This document shows positions 32,555 through 38,562 of a stretch of 38,562 nt of DNA, one piece after another. Within the stretch, counting starts at the first letter, position 1; each line of letters starts with the position of its first letter. This stretch comes from JACRAO01 sp964490895 (GTDB taxonomy: Bacteria > Bdellovibrionota > UBA1018), in NCBI GenBank assembly GCA_964490895.1, contig CAZBEI010000002.1, positions 1 through 38,562 on the forward strand. The letters are read 5' to 3'. The notes under the pieces were generated by a model. The model was given only the letters and a program-made list of their open reading frames with translations. It was not told the DNA's origin and searched no databases. A program made the translations under genes and the position numbers.

Positions 32555-32805
32555 AAAAAGGAATTGGAGGAGTTTGCCCTCTTTGCGGTGGGAAAAAACA
32601 AAAAGGAAAAACTACCTTTAGTGTAGATCTTGTTTTTGGTGTTGTGGTGATTCGAAATGTTCCTGCTACAGTCTGTAATCAGTGCGGGGCTGATTGGTTT
32701 TCGAATAAAGTAAGTCAAAAAATAGAAGAAATTATCAAACAAGCTAAGAGGAAACAAAACTTAGTAGAGATCTCTTCTTTTGAAAAAATAGCCAGTGGAT
32801 ATTAG
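32551..32805 (+). CDS. YgiT-type zinc-finger antitoxin
   Basis: An 84-residue protein with a CxxC pair at C9-C12 and another at C42-C45 (CPLC and CNQC), which bind zinc in YgiT/MqsA N-domains. In between is TTFSVDLVFGVVVIRNVPA, the usual two-strand part. The C-terminal helix (SQKIEEIIKQAKRKQN) is short, and there is no room for the full HTH domain of MqsA, so DNA binding may need the toxin or be absent. It forms a pair with the DUF4258 gene. Confidence 0.8.
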   Translation: MKKGIGGVCPLCGGKKQKGKTTFSVDLVFGVVVIRNVPATVCNQCGADWFSNKVSQKIEEIIKQAKRKQNLVEISSFEKIASGY

Positions 32806-32988
32806 CCTTTGCCAAACTCCAAAACATTATAAAGAAGACTGTGGATGTCTATCCCTGGCAAGAAGGACTTAGGGCGGTATTTAGAAAATAATGCTGCGCA
32901 TTAAAACAAAGCGGGAATATTCATGGTGCTTTTCTCAAAACTAGTGTGAAATGAAGAAAGGGACGGTTTCTTATTAAGGGGGAATTTT

Positions 32989-33708
32989 ATGATTTCAAGG
33001 ACGAAACGGTTTTCGGTTTTAGGTCTGGTATTAGGAATGTCTTTAATTATTTTTGTGGGTTGTGGAGCCCATCAAAATCCAGTTGATCTTTCAGCCCAAA
33101 ATCCCCCACAGCAAAAACCAGTTCTAGACGAAAATCAAAATCCTGTGGTCGTTGTAGGCCGTTACGAAGTGGGCATTGCGGCACTCAAGGGAGTCAAAAG
33201 TGCACTCAAGGTAGAGAATGTGTCAGCGCCACCACAAGATATTGGAGCAGTGGTGGGTACCAAAAGAGATTTTAAGGTGGATGGCACACATTTTATCACC
33301 CCCACTCCTGGCAGTGGAGTGACAAGCTATGGAACTTTGGATGTCACTGTATTGCTTGACAACAACCTCAGAGTTTGTGGAGCAGGTGGGAGCACCAAGT
33401 GCACATCAGCTGGACTCAGGATTTATAGCTCAGGCACACCTGGCGCAGGGCTCTGGAATGACGACGAAAACTATGGCCTCCCTATTTCGAGTGACGCAGC
33501 CACCATTGGCTTAAATGCAGCAGGAGCCGTGGTCTTAGATCTAGTGGGTATTGGCCCTCACCATGTCTTTAAACTCTGTTATTTTACACAAACTTCGTGT
33601 GATAATAATCCGCTGGAGCCCTTTAAGATCCCAGTGGCTGTTGATTTCGCCGACGCCGCAGCCGGGACTTATCACAGCAAACTCATGATTGAGTACTTTT
33701 TACAGTAG
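32989..33708 (+). CDS. Lipoprotein of unknown function
   Basis: A 239-residue protein with a lipoprotein signal: basic N-terminus, hydrophobic stretch 10-23 and lipobox FVGC with the lipidated C25. A Pro/Gln/Asn-rich linker (QNPPQQKPV) follows, then a Gly-rich, probably beta-sandwich, domain with two cysteine pairs (VCGAG...KCTS; KLCYFTQTSC). I do not recognise the family. AGGGGGA precedes the ATG. The last 26 bp overlap the end of the converging DUF4143 gene. The 183 bp upstream, after the YgiT gene, hold no feature I can name. Confidence 0.7.
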   Translation: MISRTKRFSVLGLVLGMSLIIFVGCGAHQNPVDLSAQNPPQQKPVLDENQNPVVVVGRYEVGIAALKGVKSALKVENVSAPPQDIGAVVGTKRDFKVDGTHFITPTPGSGVTSYGTLDVTVLLDNNLRVCGAGGSTKCTSAGLRIYSSGTPGAGLWNDDENYGLPISSDAATIGLNAAGAVVLDLVGIGPHHVFKLCYFTQTSCDNNPLEPFKIPVAVDFADAAAGTYHSKLMIEYFLQ

Positions 33709-34870
33709 CGCCTGTAACGAGTTCATTGTCGAGCCACTCTCTCCAGGGATAACAATGGACCCCTTTGATTATCTTTTGGACAGGGTCATTGGAGAGACAA
33801 ATGAGAGAGGGGTTTGCAAAAGAATCTCGAAATTTTGTTAAATGGATCAGGTTTCTTTCATTGATTTCATTTCTAGATTTGATTTCTAATAAAATCGTTT
33901 TTTTATCAGGCCTCTCAAGAATGAGATCAATTTCGGAGTTTTCAGCAGCCCATAAATAGGAAAGACGCAGACGAAGATTAAAATACTTATTTCTCCGATA
34001 AATTTCATTGATCACCCATGACTCAAAAGCTCTTCCCCAACCGGTAGTTTTTTCGACAAGAGGAGAGCCAAGAGAGTTCTCCACGGCACGACGAACGCCT
34101 AGGTCAAAAAAATAAAATTTTGGGTTTAGTTTTTGCCGTTTTCGAATAGAGGGGTGATAACTCGGAAGTAAAAATCCAATCAGAGTTTCTTCTAAAATTT
34201 GGAAATAAGAGATAATGGTTTTAGTATCAACCCCGACGTCATCTGCAATGCGCGAATAGTTGATGATTTTTCCGTCCATTTGTGCAGCAATCTCTATAAA
34301 AAGATGGAAAGGAGGAAGTTTTCGAACCAGTTGTTCTTCTTGAATTTCTTCTTTCAAATAGAGCTGTGTGTAACTGTCCAAATATTCACATTTTTCCTCA
34401 TTCCTTTTAAGTTGAAAAACCTCCGGTAGTGACCCAAAATTAAGGATTTGGCTTAAGTCAAACCGGTCTTTGAGTTCAGAGGAGATGAGTGGAAATAAAA
34501 ATCTTTCAAAAGCACGTCCACCCAAAAGGTTTGCTCCCCCTCTTTTTAGTTTTCTAGCACTCGAACCTGAAAGTGCAAAACAAAACTGCTTTTTATCAAT
34601 AAAACTTTGAACTGTGTCTAAAAGTTGCGGGATTTTCTGAATTTCATCAATGACTACCCATTTTGGTTTTTTCTTTTCCACAATGGTTTGGAGCTCATAG
34701 GCTAGAGACTCTGGCTTTTTTATAAGTTTTGTCTGCGTTTTGAGGTCAAGCAAATCTACAAAAAATGCCGAATCTCCAAACTCTTTTTTGAGCCAAGTTG
34801 ATTTTCCACTCCCACGCGGGCCTAAGAGAAAAAAACTTCGCTGTGGTGGCTGGATCAATCTATGGAACAT
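33683..34870 (-). CDS. AAA_14/DUF4143 ATPase with PD-(D/E)xK-like C-terminus
   Basis: A 395-residue protein with Walker A GPRGSGKST (17-25), Walker B WVVIDE near 71-76, the sensor-like LSGSSARKLKRGG and LLGGRAFERFLFP, characteristic of this ATPase group. A middle winged-helix-like part contains NYSRIADDVGVDTKTIISYF. The C-terminus, EIDLILERPDKKTILLEIKSR, has the E, D and ExK spacing of PD-(D/E)xK nuclease folds. Family role is not established. It differs strongly from the relative at 8874 but shares domain order. The winged-helix part and a palindrome at its start suggest self-regulation. No Shine-Dalgarno. Confidence 0.85.
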   Translation of the reverse strand: MFHRLIQPPQRSFFLLGPRGSGKSTWLKKEFGDSAFFVDLLDLKTQTKLIKKPESLAYELQTIVEKKKPKWVVIDEIQKIPQLLDTVQSFIDKKQFCFALSGSSARKLKRGGANLLGGRAFERFLFPLISSELKDRFDLSQILNFGSLPEVFQLKRNEEKCEYLDSYTQLYLKEEIQEEQLVRKLPPFHLFIEIAAQMDGKIINYSRIADDVGVDTKTIISYFQILEETLIGFLLPSYHPSIRKRQKLNPKFYFFDLGVRRAVENSLGSPLVEKTTGWGRAFESWVINEIYRRNKYFNLRLRLSYLWAAENSEIDLILERPDKKTILLEIKSRNEINERNLIHLTKFRDSFANPSLICLSNDPVQKIIKGVHCYPWREWLDNELVTGATVKSTQS

Positions 34871-34899
34871 ACTCCATATTCTGCCTCAATTTATGGAGT
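34871..34899 (-). promoter_or_regulatory. Perfect 8-bp inverted repeat abutting the DUF4143 ATPase start
   Basis: ACTCCATA (34871-34878) and TATGGAGT (34892-34899) with a 13-bp centre lie directly before the ATG at 34870. On the minus strand TTGACC then CAGAAT with an 18-bp spacer would put +1 at or next to that ATG. The promoter match is weak; the repeat is exact. Confidence 0.5.
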
Positions 34900-34924
34900 G
34901 AGGTCAATGAAAACCTTTTTGGGG

Positions 34925-34941
34925 GTAAGGTTTTGCCTTAC
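34925..34941 (-). terminator. Possible hairpin at the end of the Clp-like gene
   Basis: GTAAGG (34925-34930) and CCTTAC (34936-34941) can form a 6-bp stem with a 5-base loop over the stop codon of the Clp-like gene. On the minus strand it is not followed by a clean T run, so a terminator function is doubtful. Confidence 0.25.
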
Positions 34942-37292
34942 TTGCGTACTTCTTTGATGTCAAAACTACTGTCCTTAAAGTCTACAATGATCTGATCCCC
35001 TTCTTTGAATGGGGCTGTTTCTTCAGCTAGTGATTTCAATATCATATCTGAAGTTCTGGCTAGAATGTGATCTGTAATAAATCGTCTCATTTCTCTTGCG
35101 CCATAAGCATCGCCATGACTTTCTTTGGCAATGGCCTCTATTGCTGCGTCAGTTATGACGAGTTCTATATGGTGCTTTTTATGGCCGCTTATAATGGGAG
35201 CTAGTTTTATTCTTGCAATTCTAACCAAATCTCCTACAGTCAATAGGTTGAACACAATAACTCGATCAAGTCGGTTCAAAAATGCTGTAGTAAATTTCCC
35301 AGAGTCAGGAAGCACAACATCTCTAACGAATTTTTCCATAAAGGATGATCCTTTATCCAAGGCCTCAAATTTTTGTTTTGCAGTTTCTGCAAGAGCTGCC
35401 AATCTTGCTTGGATCAATGCTGGGTTAGTGAAATATTCTTGTCCAAGGTTTGTTGCCAAGATAAATATAATATTTGAAAAATCAACTTTACTGCCACTTG
35501 AGTCTAGACAGTATCCTTCGTCAAATATTTGGTAAAAAATTTTCCAAATTTCTGGATTTGCTAAATCAGCTTCATCAAGAAGTACGACAGCCGATGGCCT
35601 TGCTTTTACAGCATTGATAAAATGTGTTCCTGCACCGTATCCTACATATCCAGGATCAGCTCCAATGAGTTTGCTCGGTGCAGTTTGTCCACCGTATTCG
35701 CTCATGTTTACAGTGATCAATGCTTCTTCTTCTAAAAAAAGAGTTCTAGCCAATGCCTTAGCTGTTTCCGTCTTTCCATTGCCCGTTGTGCCAGCAAAAA
35801 CAAAAGTCGCAATAGGACCTTTTCTACCTAAATCTAAGTTAAGTCTAGCGCTCCTTATGGATATCTCTAAAGCGCTGCTAGCATGATCTTGACCAATCAC
35901 TCGTGCATTCAAACGATCCCCTAATTTGAGTAATACCGTTGCCTCATCTTCACTAAGATCACTGAGAGCTATCCCTGTGAGAGAGGACAAAGCTGAATTG
36001 ATATCTTTTTCGCTGATAGAGAGTTCAGTTTTATCTGACCCTATACCTGCACAAATAGAATCTAGAACAAAAAGAGCCGCTGTCGGTTGAAATTTGCCTA
36101 TCAATTGACCTTGTTTGACTTTGTTTGTGAGTAAAACTAATGATCTGGCTGCTTCGTCAGATATACTAATTTTTTTCCCATAAACTCTACTATAAAAACC
36201 AATGACGCCTTTGACGATTTCGATGGTTTGTTCTACATGAGGTGTTGCGACTTCTATTTTTCCTAATAATGCCAGTAAATCTTTATTTCTTCGTTCGATT
36301 TCTTTTAGTCCCTGACGTGAGCATTCGGCAATAATTCGAAATTTTTTTGCTGATAATGCGCCTATAAACAACTCTGCTAGTTGATCGGCACTGCCGTCGG
36401 TGCCTAAAAGAGATTCAATGTTTGGAATATAAAGAATGAGATTAGAATCATCTTCTAGTATTTTAAAAAGTCTTCGAACTTTTTCTGGCAGCTCTCCATG
36501 GTGTTTAGTTCCTGCTCTTAATATAGCTAAATCAAGTTCCAAAATACGTGCTTTCTTGAGTCCTTCGGGTAAACTGTTGTCACCAATAGCAATCAATCTT
36601 GCCAACTCGCTAACGATAGCAGTTTTTCCAACACCTCGATCACCTACCAGTAAGGGTGCTGCTACAAAAACTCTTTGTATTAAGCCCCGTACTAACTGCA
36701 ATAACTCATCTCGACGTCCTATGAGAGGTTCTGCGGTTCGATTTGCAGCTGCTTCGGCCACTAAGTCTTTCGTAAGGCCGTCACTTTTATCGTCTGCCAT
36801 TAGTTTTGTGAGTTCTACTACATCTAATCCCAGCGCTTTGGCTCCTTTAAGGTATTGCTCTCTTGTAAGCCCTGCTAATGCGAAGGCTTGTCCTAATTTT
36901 CCATCAGAGGACACCATGGCTAGAAGTAAAAGTTCTTCTGTGATAGTAGGAGAACTTTTGGCGCAGCGATCTAAAAGAGTCACTAAGGCTCCAGAGGGTA
37001 CAAGTCTCTCGCTAGTAGTTTGTGGAGTTGCTTGTGCTAATTGAGCGAATTCGCTCAATACAAATCCTCTCAGAACACTATCATTAAGTTTAAGATTTGC
37101 GAAAACTCTTACTAAAAGTCCTTCTTTTCCTTGCAATAAAACACTTAAAATATGTTCTGGAGTAAGTGATCCACGAGATCTTTGTTGTATAGCTGCTGCA
37201 TCTAGAAAAACTTGCTTTAAGGCTGGCGTTAATTTATTGATTCTAAGTGCTGGGCTGAGCTCACTCCCGCAATCTGCGGGTGAGGGAGGCAT
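34938..37292 (-). CDS. Clp/Hsp100-family double AAA+ ATPase with degenerate first ring
   Basis: The uninterrupted frame codes 784 residues from ATG 37292: a Clp_N-like domain (about 19-165), then D1 and D2. D1 keeps Walker A GDRGVGKT (217-224), but the Walker B LFIDE is LYIPN (287-291), the sensor-1 GATT is AECS (322-325), the ALERRF arginine fingers are absent, and the pore loop is AGTKHHG. D2 is intact: Walker A GTTGNGKT (501-508), pore loop GADPGYVGY (544-552), Walker B LLDE (571-574), N615 and FLNRLDRVIVF. There is no ClpB-type coiled-coil M domain of normal size. ATG 37292 has no Shine-Dalgarno; a leader ORF precedes it in frame. Unfolding or remodelling is inferred from the family. Confidence 0.82.
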   Translation of the reverse strand: MPPSPADCGSELSPALRINKLTPALKQVFLDAAAIQQRSRGSLTPEHILSVLLQGKEGLLVRVFANLKLNDSVLRGFVLSEFAQLAQATPQTTSERLVPSGALVTLLDRCAKSSPTITEELLLLAMVSSDGKLGQAFALAGLTREQYLKGAKALGLDVVELTKLMADDKSDGLTKDLVAEAAANRTAEPLIGRRDELLQLVRGLIQRVFVAAPLLVGDRGVGKTAIVSELARLIAIGDNSLPEGLKKARILELDLAILRAGTKHHGELPEKVRRLFKILEDDSNLILYIPNIESLLGTDGSADQLAELFIGALSAKKFRIIAECSRQGLKEIERRNKDLLALLGKIEVATPHVEQTIEIVKGVIGFYSRVYGKKISISDEAARSLVLLTNKVKQGQLIGKFQPTAALFVLDSICAGIGSDKTELSISEKDINSALSSLTGIALSDLSEDEATVLLKLGDRLNARVIGQDHASSALEISIRSARLNLDLGRKGPIATFVFAGTTGNGKTETAKALARTLFLEEEALITVNMSEYGGQTAPSKLIGADPGYVGYGAGTHFINAVKARPSAVVLLDEADLANPEIWKIFYQIFDEGYCLDSSGSKVDFSNIIFILATNLGQEYFTNPALIQARLAALAETAKQKFEALDKGSSFMEKFVRDVVLPDSGKFTTAFLNRLDRVIVFNLLTVGDLVRIARIKLAPIISGHKKHHIELVITDAAIEAIAKESHGDAYGAREMRRFITDHILARTSDMILKSLAEETAPFKEGDQIIVDFKDSSFDIKEVRK

Positions 37293-37307
37293 TGCATAGG
37301 AAAGTGG

Positions 37308-37385
37308 CTACATCTGAGCTAGTACAGAGCAACTTGCACATAAAAAAAGAGCAGTGGCAATGAGAATTGTTTGTTTTTTATTCAT
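37308..37385 (-). CDS. 25-codon signal-peptide-like leader, in frame with the Clp-like gene and ended by TAG
   Basis: From ATG 37385 the frame reads MNKKQTILIATALFLCAS, then CSVLAQM, then TAG (37310-37308). This has the n-, h- and c-regions of a Sec signal peptide with a VLAQ cleavage-like end. AAGGG lies 8-9 bases before the ATG, a better ribosome-binding site than any before 37292. The distance to the Clp-like ATG is 31 codons exactly, so the two are in one frame, separated by TAG and five codons (PLSYA). It is either the true N-terminus broken by an amber codon or a separate leader peptide. Confidence 0.6.
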   Translation of the reverse strand: MNKKQTILIATALFLCASCSVLAQM

Positions 37386-37421
37386 AAAAAGATCCCTTCT
37401 TTTCTCGTATTTCTACATTTT

Positions 37422-38562
37422 TCATTTTCCAGTTCCTTCTGTAAATTCTTCTAAGACTTTTTCGTCACTTTGCTTTTCGTCCTCTTTTTCAATATTTTTT
37501 GACAAAGGTGTTTCGATATAAGGATTTGGAGCAACGTATTCTTCGACTTTTTCTTTTGGCTCTTGTGCTGTCGCAGAAGTTGTCCACTCTAGTTTTTCAT
37601 TTATTGAAACTAACTTCAATAAAGTCTCAATTGTTGTGAGCCTAAGCATTATTTTTTTGAGTTTTTCTAGAACAGGAATAAGAGAGAGGTTGTCTGGAAT
37701 CGTGTCATAGGCTTGTTTGATCTGATCTTTTTCTGCTTTATATTTTGGGTCCTTTAGTTTCTCCATGAGATCTACTTTTAAGGATTCTAATAATTGTTTA
37801 TCTCCAGCTTCTCCTTTAAAGTGCTCATACTGAGCAAAAAGTTCGTTGTATTGTTGGCGTTTTTCTTTAAACTTTTTACTTTCTTCTATAAGCCATTTCT
37901 TTATCTTGTCTTTTTGAGGAATGAGTGGAAAAAATGACCAAATCCCCCATTTTTGCAATAGTTTTAATTTTTCTTTCGAAAATTCTTTTATGGTTTTACT
38001 TACCTGCTCGTCACTATTTTTATCTACCACTTCTTTGAAAAGTTCTTCGGTTCCTAATACAAATTGGACAAACAAAGGCACTTGTTTATCCCTAATGAGC
38101 TGAATAGGGCTATTCAATTTTACAGATCTCCCAGAGCCATAGAACTCAACACCGCCAACAGCTCCCGAAATTCCTAAAGTCCAGAGTAGTTTTGCAATGC
38201 GTGGATGCACCTCGTGCCATTCTTTAATGTTGCGATACTTTGTATTGCTGTATTTCCATAGACGAGATAGTTTTCCGTTTGTGTTTGGATCTACTGGTGG
38301 GAGTGGTGGAGGAATCTCTGGAAGTTTTGGCAATCCTAAGTCTGGAAAAGGATCCAGGCTCCGGAAGCGCTCTGGTGGAGTAGCAGCAGCTTTAGCGGCT
38401 TCCTCTGATGACCTCAGAACTCCAGCCCATTTTAAAAAACCTTCTAGTCTGCCCCCTGGAGACACTAAAAATCTTCTCAATCCACTTCCAACAACTGGCA
38501 CTCCATTTGCCTCTCTCACTGCATTGACTTGTTGAATTTTACTATATCCTTTTCTTAGAGTA
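37422..38562 (-). CDS. Unrecognised helical protein, 5'-truncated by window edge
   Basis: The frame is open from the right edge; about 380 residues are visible, and the start is beyond the window. I recognise no family. After a Gly/Leu part (VPVVGSGLRRFLV), there is a Pro-rich linker (PEIPPPLPPVDPN), then WHEVHPRIAKLLWTLGISG (possibly a weak membrane or amphipathic helix), and a long Lys/Glu-rich helical region (about 180-310), ending in an acidic, low-complexity tail (KEKVEEYVAPNPYIETPL and EEFTEGTGK). Its TGA is 36 bp before the leader ATG of the Clp-like gene, so both are likely one operon. It could be an adaptor or substrate of that ATPase; this is a guess from position. Confidence 0.6.
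   Translation of the reverse strand, partial: TLRKGYSKIQQVNAVREANGVPVVGSGLRRFLVSPGGRLEGFLKWAGVLRSSEEAAKAAATPPERFRSLDPFPDLGLPKLPEIPPPLPPVDPNTNGKLSRLWKYSNTKYRNIKEWHEVHPRIAKLLWTLGISGAVGGVEFYGSGRSVKLNSPIQLIRDKQVPLFVQFVLGTEELFKEVVDKNSDEQVSKTIKEFSKEKLKLLQKWGIWSFFPLIPQKDKIKKWLIEESKKFKEKRQQYNELFAQYEHFKGEAGDKQLLESLKVDLMEKLKDPKYKAEKDQIKQAYDTIPDNLSLIPVLEKLKKIMLRLTTIETLLKLVSINEKLEWTTSATAQEPKEKVEEYVAPNPYIETPLSKNIEKEDEKQSDEKVLEEFTEGTGK

Noticed and set aside
32806..32988. Small gene or mobile-element remnant upstream of the lipoprotein gene
   Set aside because: No open frame with a ribosome-binding site and no terminal repeats were seen.
34925..34941. Strong rho-independent terminator of the Clp-like gene
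   Set aside because: Stem is only 6 bp and lacks a T run on the minus strand; kept only as a low-confidence hairpin.
35125..35535. 136-codon plus-strand open frame
   Set aside because: Antisense shadow of the D2 region of the Clp-like gene, with no recognisable domain.
36436..37044. A long open frame (202 codons) on the plus strand
   Set aside because: It is antisense to the Clp-like gene, has Ser/Pro/Ala-rich composition without protein-like features, and mirrors its codon bias.
37308..37310. Reassigned TAG codon (for example as an amino acid)
   Set aside because: TAG ends actE, actF, ahpC and the lipoprotein gene normally, so global reassignment is unlikely; local readthrough stays open.
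38197..38535. 112-codon plus-strand open frame near the right edge
   Set aside because: Antisense to the Pro-rich part of the helical protein; Gly/Ser-rich shadow.

Overview
The window looks like the chromosome of a Gram-negative bacterium of moderate-to-low GC content that respires oxygen. Evidence includes Sec and lipoprotein signal peptides, TatA, and a complete Alternative Complex III operon next to a caa3-type oxidase. The combination resembles Bdellovibrionota, Myxococcota or other delta-proteobacteria-like lineages, but the sequence alone does not fix the taxon. LAYOUT. 1-2.1 kb: the end of a surface-sugar locus (a 5'-truncated glycosyltransferase and a CDP-paratose-2-epimerase-like SDR), then a RHH/MazF toxin-antitoxin (TA) pair. 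2.1-8.0 kb: housekeeping genes valS, a PlsB/PlsC-like acyltransferase overlapping gpsA (glycerophospholipid synthesis), and hpt. 8.1-13.8 kb, mostly minus strand: a VapBC pair, an orphan AAA/DUF4143-type ATPase, tatA back-to-back with a methyltransferase (shared CATG at both start codons), a NodB-fold protein without catalytic residues, and a secreted two-HKD phospholipase D-like protein. 14.0-28.0 kb: a respiratory supercluster. actABCDEF encodes the quinol:cytochrome c oxidoreductase; ctaB and ctaA (minus strand) make haem A; sco and coxB, coxA, coxC, coxD encode copper delivery and an A2-type oxidase. Haem c is fused to both CoxB and CoxD. 28.0-34.9 kb: accessory genes, namely a second PIN TA pair, a secreted orphan protein, MFS and PAP2 genes, a decayed helix-turn-helix gene remnant, a 2-Cys peroxiredoxin, a DUF4258/YgiT TA pair, a lipoprotein and a second DUF4143 ATPase. 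34.9-38.6 kb, minus strand: a Clp-family double-AAA+ protein with a degenerate first ATPase ring, preceded in frame by a signal-peptide-like leader that ends in an amber codon, and an unrecognised helical partner that runs off the right edge. HOW IT FITS TOGETHER. ActA-F should oxidise menaquinol or ubiquinol and pass electrons through ActE or the fused cytochromes to the CoxB CuA site and the CoxA binuclear centre. CtaA/CtaB and Sco supply haem A and copper, and ActB carries a twin-arginine motif. Four TA modules lie in the non-core parts. Perfect inverted repeats sit over or beside the promoters of these modules and of one DUF4143 ATPase. Several promoters place +1 on or next to the start codon, suggesting leaderless mRNAs. 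The most unusual element is the Clp-like/partner locus at the right end. No tRNA, rRNA, CRISPR array or insertion sequence was recognised.
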